From Halarcobacter bivalviorum (GTDB taxonomy: Bacteria; Campylobacterota; Campylobacteria; Campylobacterales; Arcobacteraceae): a stretch of DNA of 64,000 bases. Positions 54,863 to 64,000 of the stretch are shown in pieces. Where the stretch lies: NCBI RefSeq assembly GCF_003346815.1, contig NZ_CP031217.1:1302001-1366000 (forward strand). Reading direction: 5' to 3'. Made by a program: the position numbers and the translations under genes. The first letter of the stretch is position 1. Every line of letters starts with the position of its first letter. Under the pieces are notes generated by a model, which saw only the letters and a program-made list of their open reading frames with translations, made no database searches and was not told the origin of the DNA.

Positions 54863-56953
54863 TTAATCATTTCTTTTTAATTCAAATTGTTGTTTTAATG
54901 TACCAAGAGGTTTTAATACTAACTGAACATAAAAAATATCTTGCCTAATTGGTGTTAAATCATTTGTTGAAGCAGGCTCTGTTTCTCTTTCAAGTCTAAT
55001 ATCAAAGTTCCAACACATATCATTAATATTAAAAGAGATAGCCTCTTTACTTCTATAATCTCTTTCTAAATCATAAGTTGTTGAATAAGTAATTTTATAA
55101 TCATGAGATAATTTATAGCTTGTTGCAATATTATAAGATTCTAATTCTTCTTTCCCTGAATTAGGAGTATCTTTAGACATATAATATCCTAACCCTAAAT
55201 AATAGTCTTCATAATTAAAAGTAAAATTAGAAGAGTGCTCAATAAACTCTTTATCTTGATGATTATAAACAACTTTATTTGAAATTTGACCTAAACCATA
55301 ATTATAAGTAATTTGATTTTCTAAATTATGTAATTTAGCATTATCTGCATCATCATAGATTATTGATTGTCTAATTCTATGATTAATAATTTGACTTAAA
55401 TCTTCTTTATCATAAATTGATTGATTAAGACCAAATATAATATTATCAGAGCTTTCTGAAATAGGGAAAGGACTTAATTGAGCATTATCAGTAGAAATAC
55501 TATATAAGTCACCCTCTTCAGTAACTGTATTGAAATGATTATATTCTGCACTTAAATTCATTGTATGAATATAATTTTCATAAGGTTTTATTAAATCACT
55601 GTTTAAAATAACACTTGTTGAATTTTCAACAAATGTTGCATCTTCAAAATCAATAGAAGATTCATTTTTATATTTCAGTTTATTTGCTGTAATTTGATTT
55701 TTAAGAGTAAGTGTTAAATAGTCATCAAATAGTGAAAATGAGTAAGAAACAGGAATAGAAAATTCATATTGATCAGCTGTTAAACCTTCTCTTTTATAAT
55801 GATTTGTATATTTTAAATCTGTAGAATATAATAATCTATCAAAAAATAGAGGTCTTGTATAAGAGTGAGCTTGCAGTTTTGGTAATTCCTGTAAGGTATC
55901 TGCATTTGACTCTTTTTGAGTATCAATATAGTATCTTGAATATGCACCTAAAAGATAATTTGGTGTATCATATACATAATTTATTTTTGATTCAATTTTT
56001 TTCTCAATAGATTCTTGATATCTACTATCTTCTAAAGAGTTAAACTCTACATCATTTAAATATCTAATAGATGCATATAGACCATCTTTTGAGTCAAAAG
56101 TATCTGCAAAAAGATTTACTCTTTCATAATCTAAATTAAATCCATAGTGTTCATCATTTCTTAGATTATGCTCTTTTACATAAGAATCTTTTTCTTTAAA
56201 ATATCCTGTTCCAATTCTTAACATAGAATCTGGTGAGTCTGCATATCTAAAATATAAGTAAGAACCATATCCTCTATTAGTTCTAATTTGTGGAACTAAT
56301 TCTATATCATAATTTGGTGCTGGAGCAAAATATATTGGTTGATTATAGTAAAATCCTTCATTTCTTGAATAACCTAATAAAGGAATAAGAAGACCTGTTC
56401 TTCTTCTTGTATCAGTAGAGAATCCTAAATAAGGAGTATAAATTACTGGAAAATCTTTTACATATAAAGTTGTGTTATATGTATTAATCCACATATCTTT
56501 AGTATCATAATCCATACTAGAAGATCGAATACTCCAATCTGGATCTACACAATCACAACTAGAAAGAATAGATTTACCTAAAGTAATTAAATCATTCTTT
56601 TTATCAGACTCTTTTGAATTAATCCAAATAGCACTTTTTTCTTCATAAAAAATATTTGGTTTTTGATATAAGTCATCTGTATTTAAATCTAAAAATGCAT
56701 AATCACTTTTTGTTTGAACATTATTATTTTTAACAATAACAACATCATCAAAAAGCTCTAAAGTATTTTTATCTTTATCATGAATTATTTTTTGTGCAGT
56801 TATATAGTAGCTTGGAGAAAAAACAACTACATCTCCATTTGCTACTAAGATATTATTCTTTGTATTTAAATTATTAGCAATTACTTGAAACTTTTCATTT
56901 TCTGCATGTAAAAATACAACTAAGATTGCTGTTGCTAAAACTTTTTTAAGCAT
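54863..56953 (-). CDS. lptD: LPS-assembly protein LptD
   Basis: 696 aa. Signal peptide (~1-17), an N-terminal OstA jellyroll (VIANNLNTKNNILVANGDVVVFSPSYYITAQKI) and a C-terminal barrel. The conserved Cys pair is SSCDCVDPDWSIRS (two adjacent Cys plus the later ones); the barrel-entry landmark YLGFSTDTRRRTGLLIPLLGYS and APNYDIELVPQIRTNRGYG are LptD-type. It inserts LPS or lipooligosaccharide in the outer membrane. The start overlaps the RDD gene by 8 bp. Confidence 0.93.
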   Translation of the reverse strand: MLKKVLATAILVVFLHAENEKFQVIANNLNTKNNILVANGDVVVFSPSYYITAQKIIHDKDKNTLELFDDVVIVKNNNVQTKSDYAFLDLNTDDLYQKPNIFYEEKSAIWINSKESDKKNDLITLGKSILSSCDCVDPDWSIRSSSMDYDTKDMWINTYNTTLYVKDFPVIYTPYLGFSTDTRRRTGLLIPLLGYSRNEGFYYNQPIYFAPAPNYDIELVPQIRTNRGYGSYLYFRYADSPDSMLRIGTGYFKEKDSYVKEHNLRNDEHYGFNLDYERVNLFADTFDSKDGLYASIRYLNDVEFNSLEDSRYQESIEKKIESKINYVYDTPNYLLGAYSRYYIDTQKESNADTLQELPKLQAHSYTRPLFFDRLLYSTDLKYTNHYKREGLTADQYEFSIPVSYSFSLFDDYLTLTLKNQITANKLKYKNESSIDFEDATFVENSTSVILNSDLIKPYENYIHTMNLSAEYNHFNTVTEEGDLYSISTDNAQLSPFPISESSDNIIFGLNQSIYDKEDLSQIINHRIRQSIIYDDADNAKLHNLENQITYNYGLGQISNKVVYNHQDKEFIEHSSNFTFNYEDYYLGLGYYMSKDTPNSGKEELESYNIATSYKLSHDYKITYSTTYDLERDYRSKEAISFNINDMCWNFDIRLERETEPASTNDLTPIRQDIFYVQLVLKPLGTLKQQFELKRND

Positions 56954-57374
56954 TAATTACTAATGTCCTTCCTACTTTATCATGTAATGTTTGTCTACTC
57001 TCTGTAAAAAAAGCAAATATAAAACCAAAATAGAAAAACATCTCACTAATAAGTCTAAATACTGACCTAGTAGCAGAAGTAAGTAAACTTACTCTTCCAA
57101 AGTTATTAAAATCAATAACTCTAATTTTAGTAATAATTTTACCAACTGTTGCACCATAATACCAAATAAAAAAAGTTTGATAAATAAATTTCAATAGTAG
57201 TACTTGCCAAATAAAAGCATTCATTACAGCAAGAACAGAAACTAAATCTGTCCCATTTAATACTATATTATCCCAAAACATTGCTACAATAATAAATGTA
57301 ACTAAGAAGTCATCAATTACATAAGCTAAAGCTCTTTTTCTATTTGAAGCTAATTCTAAATTTTCTGTATTCAT
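56946..57374 (-). CDS. RDD family membrane protein
   Basis: 142 aa with three hydrophobic segments and the RDD-type residues (RKRALAYVIDDFLVTF, Arg-Asp-Asp near the first helix; RVSLLTSATRSVFR and ESRQTLHDKVGRTLVI at the end). The family is often coupled to envelope processes or transport; its activity is unknown. 8-bp overlap with lptD and 5-bp gap to purD. Confidence 0.85.
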   Translation of the reverse strand: MNTENLELASNRKRALAYVIDDFLVTFIIVAMFWDNIVLNGTDLVSVLAVMNAFIWQVLLLKFIYQTFFIWYYGATVGKIITKIRVIDFNNFGRVSLLTSATRSVFRLISEMFFYFGFIFAFFTESRQTLHDKVGRTLVINA

Positions 57375-57379
57375 ACTTT

Positions 57380-58648
57380 TTATTTTAATGCTTGATAAGC
57401 AATATCTGTTCTAATTTTTTTACCAGCAAAATGAACTTGTCCACAAAGTGCATAAGCTCTATCTCTTGCTTCTTGAATAGATTTACCAAAACCAACACAA
57501 AGAAGAACTCTTCCTCCTGTTGCCATTAGTTTACCATCTTCTAATGAAACACCTGCATATGAAATATGAGTATGTTCTTTTAAATCCTCATCAACTATTT
57601 CATCTACAATAATTTCTGCTGGTTCACTAGAACCATAAGGATAATTACCACTTGCCATAACAACAGCAACACCATAATCATCTTTAATTTTAATATCTAA
57701 TTTATCAAGTTGTTTTGTAGCACCTTTATAAAATAATTCAGAAACAGGTGTTTCTAATAAAGGCATTAAAATTTCACATTCTGGGTCACCAAATCTTACA
57801 TTATATTCTAAAATAATTGGTTCACCTTTTACAACCATTACTCCAATAAATAAAACACCTTCAAAAGGAGCACCTTCTTTTTTCATACCTTCTAAAGTTG
57901 GTTTAATTACTCTCTCTTCTACTTTTTTGTAAATATCATCATTTACTAATGGTGTTGGAGCATAAGCACCCATACCACCTGTATTTGGTCCAGTATCTCC
58001 ATCCCCTATTCTTTTATGATCTTGAGCTGCTGGTAAAACTTTATAGTTTTCTCCATCACAAATGGCAAAAATAGATAATTCATAACCATCTAAGTACTCT
58101 TCAACAACAATTGAAGTTCCTGCATCTCCAAAAGATTCTCCACTAAGCATATCAGATGCTGCTTGTTTAGCTTCCTCTTTTGATTGAGCAATGATTACAC
58201 CTTTTCCAGCACATAAACCATCTGCTTTAACAACAATTGGTTCACTCATTGTATCAATAAAATCATGTGCTTCTTTTTCACTTGTAGTTTCAATAAATGC
58301 TGCTGTTGGTATGTTGTATTTTTTTAAAATATTTTTCATATAAACTTTAGAACCCTCTAACTGTGCTGCAGCCTTACTTGGTCCAAATACTGTTAAACCA
58401 TGTTCTTTAAAAATATCAACAACACCATCTACTAGTGGAGCTTCTGGTCCAACGATAGTTAAATCAATAAAGTTCTCTTTTGCCCAAATTGCTAATTCAT
58501 TATAATCTTTAATATCAATATTCTCTGCAAGTTGAGAAGTTGCACCATTCCCTGGATTAAAATATAATTTATGATCTTCTTTTTCTTTTGAAAGTGCAAG
58601 ACCAATAGAGTATTCTCTTCCACCACTACCAAGTATTAAAATATTCAC
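57380..58648 (-). CDS. purD: Phosphoribosylamine-glycine ligase
   Basis: Purine-pathway ATP-grasp enzyme joining phosphoribosylamine and glycine. 422 aa from the GTG at 58648, which has AGGGG upstream and begins [16 protein letters not shown] (usual PurD start). The frame extends open upstream to 58762, but that part overlaps the structured RNA and lacks homology, so it is not coding. Landmarks: [42 protein letters not shown] and [12 protein letters not shown]. The last gene upstream is a 6S-like RNA on the same strand. Confidence 0.95.
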   Translation of the reverse strand: MNILILGSGGREYSIGLALSKEKEDHKLYFNPGNGATSQLAENIDIKDYNELAIWAKENFIDLTIVGPEAPLVDGVVDIFKEHGLTVFGPSKAAAQLEGSKVYMKNILKKYNIPTAAFIETTSEKEAHDFIDTMSEPIVVKADGLCAGKGVIIAQSKEEAKQAASDMLSGESFGDAGTSIVVEEYLDGYELSIFAICDGENYKVLPAAQDHKRIGDGDTGPNTGGMGAYAPTPLVNDDIYKKVEERVIKPTLEGMKKEGAPFEGVLFIGVMVVKGEPIILEYNVRFGDPECEILMPLLETPVSELFYKGATKQLDKLDIKIKDDYGVAVVMASGNYPYGSSEPAEIIVDEIVDEDLKEHTHISYAGVSLEDGKLMATGGRVLLCVGFGKSIQEARDRAYALCGQVHFAGKKIRTDIAYQALK

Positions 58649-58674
58649 TTTTATTTCCCCTAAAAAAATTATAA

Positions 58675-58855
58675 AAGTATCCAAGTAGTCGTTAACCATC
58701 AAATGGCCCACAAAAGCCAACGTTAGCAGGTAAGAAACATACTTCAGGAGCAGAAATACCAAAGGTAAACGCTACACACCGTATGAGTTACATTACCCAC
58801 AAAAATATAGTATCGGACCCTCAACAATGGAAATCCCGTGCCACTTAGATATATA
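58675..58855 (-). ncRNA. ssrS: Probable 6S RNA upstream of purD
   Basis: About 180 nt that are GC-richer than the surroundings and fold as one long rod on the minus strand. The ends close in a 10-bp stem (AUCUAAGUGG at 58850-58841 with CUACUUGGAU at 58688-58679, two G-U pairs). Within it CCAUU/GAUGG-like, GGUCC/GGGCC, GGUAA/UUACC and CAUAC/GUAUG stems enclose internal loops, and the apical part has UACC/GGUA. A long, self-complementary rod with a central bubble is the 6S design, and I recall the Campylobacterota 6S gene lying near purD. A U-rich run follows the 3' arm. No protein gene is open across the full length on either strand. Confidence 0.7.
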
Positions 58856-58867
58856 TTATTTTAGCTA

Positions 58868-58873
58868 ATTATA
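58868..58873 (-). promoter_or_regulatory. Candidate -10 box of the 6S-like RNA
   Basis: TATAAT on the minus strand. It would start transcription near 58861, about 10 nt before the closing stem; a second possible -10 (TAAAAT, 58863-58858) would start at about 58851, exactly at the stem. Confidence 0.4.
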
Positions 58874-58896
58874 TATGAATTAAACATTAAATCGTG

Positions 58897-60489
58897 CTAT
58901 ACAAGGGCTTTTTTATAATTATTTTCTTGTATGGCATTTACAGCATCATCTATTTTATTAAAAATTTTAATATTACCAAATACATTGTTTTCATCTAGTT
59001 TTATAATACGTTTCTTATTACCTATTCCTAATAATAATATTACTTCAATATCTCTACTATTTAATTTTGTTATAACTTCTTGCAACATAAAAATAGCAGA
59101 AAGGTCTAAATCTGAGACCTCTAAACAGTCTAAGATGATAGTTTTTGTTCTTTCTCTTACCTTATCAATTCTTCTATCTAAAATTGATGCTGTACCAAAA
59201 AATAGAGAACCTTTAATTTTTATTATTTTGGTTGATTTATCTTCTATATCAATATCAAACCCTATATTTTTCTTTGGATAGATTGTTTTTATTTTAGTGT
59301 TTTTTGAAACTTTGTATATTGCAATTATTGAGGCAAAGGTTATTCCTACACCAACAGCCATAATTAAATCAACAAAAACTGTTAAAAGTACAACAGTAAT
59401 CATAATTAATAAATCTTGTCTTGAAACTTTATTTATTAATCGTATAAATTTATAATCTAAAATATCAAATCCTACTTTAATTAAAATACCAGAAAGAACA
59501 GCAAGTGGAATACTTGAAGCAAAAGGAGCAAGAACTAAAACAATCAAAAGAAGAGTTAAAGAGTGAACTATTCCTGAAACTCTTGTTGTCCCTCCACTTT
59601 TAATATTTATAACAGTTCTCATTGTAGCACCCGCACCTGGGATTGCTCCAAAAAAAGAGCATAATGAATTTCCTATTCCTTGAGCTATAAGCTCTTTATT
59701 TGGTTTATGTTTTGTTTTTGTCATTGAATCTGCGACTAAAGAGGTAAGTAAAGAGTCAATTGAGCCTAATAAAGCAAGAGTAATAGCTAAAGTAATAATA
59801 GTACTTAACTGTAGAATATCAAAACTAAAAGGAAGAGTTATCTCTGGTAATCCCATGGGAATCTCACCAATTGTAGAGATAGATAAGTTTAAAAAAACAG
59901 TTAAAAGAGTTACAAAAACTAAAGCAATTAAAGCAGGTGGAATATATTTAGAGACTTTTTTTGGAGTGAAAAACATTATAATTAAAGTCAATAAAGCAAT
60001 AAAAAAAGATTGACTATTACTATTTTTAATAGTTTGAGGTAATTCTACTATTGTTTGTATAACTGAACCATAAGATTCTACTCCTAAAAAAGAGTTTATT
60101 TGTAGAATAATTATAATAAGCCCTATTCCTGTCATAAAGCCAGAAATTATTGGATAAGGAATATACTTTATCCATTGTCCTATTTTAATAACTCCAAATG
60201 AGATTTGAATTAATCCAGCTAAAAAAATAACTGTAAATACAGCACTTAGATTATTTTGAAAAGCCACTATAGCAGATGCTGTAATAACTGTCATAGGACC
60301 TGTTGGTCCAGAAATTTGAGTAGAGGTTCCACCAAAAAGTGAAGCAAAGAAGCCTAAAATAATAGCTCCATATAGTCCTGCAATTGCACCTGCACCACTT
60401 GCTACTCCAAAGGCTAAAGCCAATGGAAGTGCAACAATTGCTGCAGTTACACCCCCAAAAATATCATTTTTAAAAGTGTTTATATTCAA
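58897..60489 (-). CDS. SulP family anion transporter with STAS domain
   Basis: 530 aa: about 12-14 membrane helices starting with GGVTAAIVALPLALAFGVASGAG, including the SulP hallmark GTSTQISGPTGPMTVI and GIGNSLCSFFGAIPGAGATMRTVINIKSGG, and a C-terminal STAS domain (IIKIKGSLFFGTASILDRRIDKV...LDCLEVSDLDLSAIFMLQE) in the cytosol. Substrate (sulfate, bicarbonate or other anion) cannot be told from sequence. ATG 60489 with AAGGAG-like site; der is 13 bp upstream, so the two could be co-transcribed. Confidence 0.93.
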   Translation of the reverse strand: MNINTFKNDIFGGVTAAIVALPLALAFGVASGAGAIAGLYGAIILGFFASLFGGTSTQISGPTGPMTVITASAIVAFQNNLSAVFTVIFLAGLIQISFGVIKIGQWIKYIPYPIISGFMTGIGLIIIILQINSFLGVESYGSVIQTIVELPQTIKNSNSQSFFIALLTLIIMFFTPKKVSKYIPPALIALVFVTLLTVFLNLSISTIGEIPMGLPEITLPFSFDILQLSTIITLAITLALLGSIDSLLTSLVADSMTKTKHKPNKELIAQGIGNSLCSFFGAIPGAGATMRTVINIKSGGTTRVSGIVHSLTLLLIVLVLAPFASSIPLAVLSGILIKVGFDILDYKFIRLINKVSRQDLLIMITVVLLTVFVDLIMAVGVGITFASIIAIYKVSKNTKIKTIYPKKNIGFDIDIEDKSTKIIKIKGSLFFGTASILDRRIDKVRERTKTIILDCLEVSDLDLSAIFMLQEVITKLNSRDIEVILLLGIGNKKRIIKLDENNVFGNIKIFNKIDDAVNAIQENNYKKALV

Positions 60490-60502
60490 GAAGAACTCCT
60501 TA

Positions 60503-61939
60503 TTAGAAATCTTCTACTTCATCCTCATCAATATCTCTTTGACCTTTTCCTCTTGCAACGATATGAATTGGAGTTCCTTCAAAGTTAATATTTTTTCTTA
60601 AAAAATTAATTAAATATCTTTTATATGAAAAATGTAGTAGTTTAGGTTTGTTCATAATAAGTGCGATTCTTGGAGGCTTAACCTCAAATTGTGTTGTATA
60701 ATAAATTCTTAAGTATGCACCATTTGGACTTGGTAAAGCATGTCTAATTGTTGCTTCTTCAATAGCCTTATTTAAAACTGATGTTGGTATTCTTTGTGCA
60801 TAGTTTTCATAAATTTCTATAATTTTATCTTTTAATCTATCAATACTTCTTCCTGTTTTAGCTGAAACTGCAATAATTGGAGCGAAATATAAAAATTTAA
60901 ATTTTGATCTAACTTTCTCTTCAAGTTTTTGGAAAGTATCCATGTTTTCATCCCATTTATTCAATACAATAATAGTTCCTAAACCATATTTATCAACAAG
61001 TCCTGCAATTTTTTCATCTAAATCAACTAATTCAGAAGAAGCATCTAATACTAGAAGAGCTAAATTTGCTTTTTCTAACATCTCTGTAGTTCTATTTAAA
61101 GCAAATTTTTCAATTCCTTCAATTTTTCCTCTTCTTCGTAAACCTGCTGTATCAACAAAAGTAATATTTTTATCTTTATATTCAAATGATTCATCAACTG
61201 GATCAATAGTAGTTCCAGCAATAGGAGAAACAACAGATCTCTCTTCTCCTACAAGAGCATTTAAGATAGAAGATTTTCCTACATTTACTCTTCCAATAAT
61301 AGCAACTTTAATTTCTCCATCATCAAGTTGTGCAGTCTCATTTATATCTTCGATAGGATCTAAAAATTCTTCTAAAGATAGGTCTTCATCTTCTATTTCA
61401 CTATTTATAATAAGTTCAGGCTCTATTTCTCTAGCAGGAAGTCTTGCCGCAACCCATTCCAATAAAGATTTAGTTCCTCTATTATGAGAAACAGAGATAC
61501 CAAAAAGATTTTCATCATCAATTCCAAATTCGTAGAAACTCCAAAGTCTCTCTTTCTCTTTATCATTATCAATTTTATTTACAACTAAAGCAAGTTGTTT
61601 CCCTAAATCTTGAAGCTCATAAAATAGTTCTTTATCTTTATCATCTGGTATTTTTTTACCATCCACCATAAAAAGTATTATATCAGCCTCTTTTGCACAC
61701 TCAATAGCTTTTCTTTTAACATTTGTAAAAATTGCATCATTAGTTTCGTCAATACCACCTGTGTCTAACATTAATGCATCTTTTTCAAGAATCTCTACTT
61801 CATGTCTTCTAATATCTCTTGTTGTTCCTGCCATATCAGATACAATAGCAATTCTTTTTTTTGCAATTCTATTAAATAGTGATGATTTCCCAACATTTGG
61901 TTGACCAATTAAGGCAATTTTTTTAAGTGTTTTGTCCAT
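60503..61939 (-). CDS. der: GTPase Der
   Basis: 478-aa ribosome-assembly GTPase with two G domains: the first P-loop GQPNVGKSSLFNRIAKKR (~11), DTGGID, and NKID; the second GRVNVGKSSILNALVGEER (~215), DTAGLRR, NKWDEN. A KH-like C-terminal domain ends the protein. An acidic linker (SEIEDEDLSLEEFLDPIED) separates the G domains. Complete, with ATG 61939. Confidence 0.96.
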   Translation of the reverse strand: MDKTLKKIALIGQPNVGKSSLFNRIAKKRIAIVSDMAGTTRDIRRHEVEILEKDALMLDTGGIDETNDAIFTNVKRKAIECAKEADIILFMVDGKKIPDDKDKELFYELQDLGKQLALVVNKIDNDKEKERLWSFYEFGIDDENLFGISVSHNRGTKSLLEWVAARLPAREIEPELIINSEIEDEDLSLEEFLDPIEDINETAQLDDGEIKVAIIGRVNVGKSSILNALVGEERSVVSPIAGTTIDPVDESFEYKDKNITFVDTAGLRRRGKIEGIEKFALNRTTEMLEKANLALLVLDASSELVDLDEKIAGLVDKYGLGTIIVLNKWDENMDTFQKLEEKVRSKFKFLYFAPIIAVSAKTGRSIDRLKDKIIEIYENYAQRIPTSVLNKAIEEATIRHALPSPNGAYLRIYYTTQFEVKPPRIALIMNKPKLLHFSYKRYLINFLRKNINFEGTPIHIVARGKGQRDIDEDEVEDF

Positions 61940-61962
61940 TTAGTTTTTATGTCCTTTAAAAA

Positions 61963-61996
61963 GTAAAAAAGGTATTAGCAAAAAAGCTAATACCTT
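61963..61996 (-). terminator. Rho-independent terminator of hpf
   Basis: Perfect 11-bp stem AAGGTATTAGC/GCTAATACCTT, loop TTTTTT, followed by a T-run on the minus strand. It separates hpf from der. Confidence 0.85.
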
Positions 61997-62020
61997 AAGT
62001 TAATCAATTTAGACTACTTA

Positions 62021-62563
62021 TTAGTATAGTCCAAATTTTCCTTCATCTTTTGATTTGTATAATACTCTCATATTATCATCTTTATCATAGAATACTTTGA
62101 AGATAGCATCTGAAGCTTTTAATTCAGTTAATGCTTCTTCAATATCTATTGGTTTATAAGAAGAAAGTCTTACTGGGAAAATTTCTGTATCTAATTTATC
62201 TAATTCATTAGCAATTTGATCTTCAATTTCTTGAGAAACTACTTCTGTAAGCTTAGTTGCTTTGTGTCCAGTAATTTTATCATGATGTCTTCTTAAAACT
62301 TTTGATACTCTATCTACAGCAATATCTACTGCTGCATATAAATCTTTATCTTTTTGTTTTACAACTACAGTATCTAAATGTGCAATATTTAAAGTGAATT
62401 CAAAAGTAAAAGCTTTTCTACCATTTTTTTCTTCTTGTGCAATAATTGCATTCACAGATATAATATCTAAATTATATTTTTTGAAAATTTCAATTGAGCT
62501 ATTAATATAATCTTTAATTGGCTCTGTTAATTCTATGTGTCTTCCTACAATACTTGTATTCAT
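62021..62563 (-). CDS. hpf: Ribosome hibernation-promoting factor (long form)
   Basis: 180 aa. N-terminal S30AE domain (SIVGRHIELTEPIKDYINSS..., AVDIAVDRVSKVLRRHHDKI) that sits in the ribosomal decoding channel, and a C-terminal dimerisation domain (FPVRLSSYKPIDIEEALTELKASDAIFKVFYD) which makes it the long form that builds 100S ribosomes. AAGGAG precedes ATG 62563. Own promoter and terminator make it a one-gene transcript. Confidence 0.93.
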   Translation of the reverse strand: MNTSIVGRHIELTEPIKDYINSSIEIFKKYNLDIISVNAIIAQEEKNGRKAFTFEFTLNIAHLDTVVVKQKDKDLYAAVDIAVDRVSKVLRRHHDKITGHKATKLTEVVSQEIEDQIANELDKLDTEIFPVRLSSYKPIDIEEALTELKASDAIFKVFYDKDDNMRVLYKSKDEGKFGLY

Positions 62564-62593
62564 AACATACTCCTTTGCTTATATAATAAAGAT

Positions 62594-62599
62594 ATTTTA
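62594..62599 (-). promoter_or_regulatory. Candidate extended -10 promoter of hpf
   Basis: TG-C-TAAAAT on the minus strand, an extended -10 type, 31 bp before the hpf ATG. Distinct from the purine or chemotaxis units. Confidence 0.4.
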
Positions 62600-62644
62600 G
62601 CACAAAATAAATAAAAGCAGCATATATAATATTAAAATAGATGA

Positions 62645-64000
62645 CTAAATTAATATTTCTCTGTTACCTTTTGCATTTGCTTCACTTAGAACACCTGTTT
62701 GTTCTAATTGTTCTACAATTGTTGCTGCTCTGTTATACCCTATTCTTAGTTTTCTTTGAATATATGAAATAGAAGTTTTTCTATCTGTTAATACAACATC
62801 TTTTGCATCTTCATAAAGCTCATCTAATTCACCTAATTCAACTCCAGTTGCACCAGCTATATCAGAAGAACTTCTATCTTTTACAAAATTCATATCATAT
62901 TGAACTTCTCTTTGGTACTTTAAGAAATCAACAACTGCTTCAATTTCATCTTCTTTTGACCAAGGAGCATGAATTCTTACTATATTTGAAGTACCTGGAG
63001 GTGTAAATAACATATCTCCTCGACCTAATAATGATTCTGCACCTAATGAATCTAAAATAATTTTAGAATCTACTTTTTGACCAACCTTATATGATAATCT
63101 ACTCGGAAGATTTGCTTTAATAAGTCCTGTAACAACGTCTACAGAAGGTCTTTGTGTTGCAACAATTAAGTGAATTCCACTTGCTCTTGCCATTTGAGCA
63201 AGTCTTGCTATTGAGTGTTCAACATCTTTTCCACTTGTCATCATTAAATCTGCTAACTCATCAATAACTACAACAATATAAGGTATCTTATCAAAACCTT
63301 CTTTTGTAGCTTTTTCATTATAGTTTTCAATATTTTTAGTTTTTGTTTGAGACATTAAAGTATATCGTCTTTCCATCTCAGCAACCATATTAGATAGAGC
63401 ATTTATTGCATCTGTTGGTTTTGTAATAACAGGTGTTAAAAGATGAGGAATATCATTATACATAGAAAACTCAAGCATTTTTGGATCAATCATTACAAGT
63501 CTAAGGTTATCTGGAGAGTTCTTATACAATAATGATAAAATCATTGCATTAATCCCAACAGATTTACCTGAACCAGTAGTTCCAGCAATAAGTAAATGTG
63601 GTAATTTTTTAAGATCAGTAATAAAAGGTTTTCCTACAATATCTTTTCCTAAAACCATAGTTAATGATGATTTAGAGTTTTGAAAAATTTCACTCTCTAA
63701 AAGTTCTCTTATATAAATAGTTTGCATATCTTCATTAGGAACTTCAATACCAACAACATCTTTACCTGGAATTGGAGCTTGGATTCTTATTGTTTGAGCT
63801 TTTAAAGCCATCGCTAAATCATCTTGAAGATTTAAAATTTTAGAAACTTTAACATTTGGTGCTGGTTTAAATTCAAAAGTTGTAACTACAGGGCCTGTAT
63901 AAGTTCTTACAACATCTCCTTCAATTTTAAACATTAATAGTTTTTCTAATAAATCCTCTATTTTCTTATCTATAACTGCTTCAGAAATTTTTGATTTTTT
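62645..64000 (-). CDS. ftsK: DNA translocase FtsK, motor and gamma domains (5' part beyond window)
   Basis: The frame continues open to base 64000 (a further 22 residues, KKSKISEAVIDKKIEDLLEK, precede the first in-frame Met), so the gene starts outside. Visible: the beginning of the motor domain, Walker A AGTTGSGKSVGINAM, Walker B YIVVVIDELADLMM, and the C-terminal gamma domain (SSDIAGATGVELGELDELYED...SYIQRKLRIGYNRAATIVEQLE), which recognises KOPS and activates Xer. FtsK brings dif sites together at division; the XerH/dif pair lies 16 kb away in the same window. Confidence 0.96.
   Translation of the reverse strand, partial: KKSKISEAVIDKKIEDLLEKLLMFKIEGDVVRTYTGPVVTTFEFKPAPNVKVSKILNLQDDLAMALKAQTIRIQAPIPGKDVVGIEVPNEDMQTIYIRELLESEIFQNSKSSLTMVLGKDIVGKPFITDLKKLPHLLIAGTTGSGKSVGINAMILSLLYKNSPDNLRLVMIDPKMLEFSMYNDIPHLLTPVITKPTDAINALSNMVAEMERRYTLMSQTKTKNIENYNEKATKEGFDKIPYIVVVIDELADLMMTSGKDVEHSIARLAQMARASGIHLIVATQRPSVDVVTGLIKANLPSRLSYKVGQKVDSKIILDSLGAESLLGRGDMLFTPPGTSNIVRIHAPWSKEDEIEAVVDFLKYQREVQYDMNFVKDRSSSDIAGATGVELGELDELYEDAKDVVLTDRKTSISYIQRKLRIGYNRAATIVEQLEQTGVLSEANAKGNREILI

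Noticed and set aside
58649-58762. Upstream extension of purD by 38 codons
   Set aside because: It lies in the structured RNA region; GTG 58648 has the ribosome binding site and yields the usual PurD N-terminus.
63934-63936. Met at 63934 as the ftsK start
   Set aside because: The frame continues open upstream to the window edge and FtsK is a much longer protein, so this is an internal Met.

Overview
The window is a low-GC chromosomal segment of a member of the Campylobacterota, most likely an Arcobacter-type organism (Arcobacteraceae). The evidence is very AT-rich codon use, the Campylobacterota replication factor HobA, a XerH-type recombinase with a difH-like site, the futalosine menaquinone enzyme MqnC, and several blocks whose order I remember from Campylobacter jejuni (metG to gltX, cf. 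Cj0837c-Cj0845c) and Helicobacter pylori (nudH-lysC-hobA-holB-folP, cf. HP1228-HP1232; pnp to purD, cf. HP1213-HP1218). It is almost wholly core genome: I see no prophage, insertion sequence or CRISPR array.

Layout. 1-3145: hemN (cut by the window edge), argF, purE and purK on the minus strand. 3377-6279: anaerobic class III ribonucleotide reductase, with the glycyl-radical domain on a separate 52-codon ORF between nrdD and nrdG. 6256-9118: a response regulator/PAS kinase pair and hemB. 9178-13399: ribA, rsmG, small membrane proteins, glyS and a tiny lipoprotein. 13381-15492: an orphan PilJ-type kinase and a hydrolase. 15619-16067: four tRNA genes (Gln, fMet, Met, Thr in transcription order) behind a consensus promoter. 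16194-17225: ribBA with a worn-out second domain. 17245-22252: an oadGAB-pckA unit (sodium-pumping oxaloacetate decarboxylase plus PEP carboxykinase). 22574-23230: an S24 repressor with a possible operator cluster. 23237-31224: a metG-fbp-mobB-slt-yggT-gltX block. 31226-35862: an M16-like protein, mqnC and bamA. 35966-40840: tyrA and the folP-holB-hobA-lysC-rppH block. 40896-45654: hemW, prmC, an M3 peptidase and two uncharacterised genes. 45661-46800: xerH and the candidate dif site. 46821-51941: cheB-cheD-cheR-cheA-cheY. 52018-58648: pnp, a PRTase-like gene, lptD, an RDD protein and purD. 58675-58855: a probable 6S RNA. 58897-64000: sulP, der, hpf and ftsK (cut by the edge).

How the genes fit together. 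Respiratory and anaerobic physiology is prominent (NrdDG, HemN, HemW, HemB, MqnC, MobB), as is C4/gluconeogenic carbon flow (OadGAB, PckA, Fbp), a full adaptation-capable chemotaxis set, envelope biogenesis (BamA, LptD) and chromosome replication/segregation (HobA, HolB, XerH, dif, FtsK). From the dif site rightward every gene is on the minus strand and just to its left they are on the plus strand, which fits a replication terminus here.

The observations most worth following are the split glycyl-radical ribonucleotide reductase, a GltX paralogue with the KMSKS loop deleted and the HIGH region altered, the dif site beside xerH, the 6S-like RNA upstream of purD, and repeated GFFDE-type motifs in the CheA linker.
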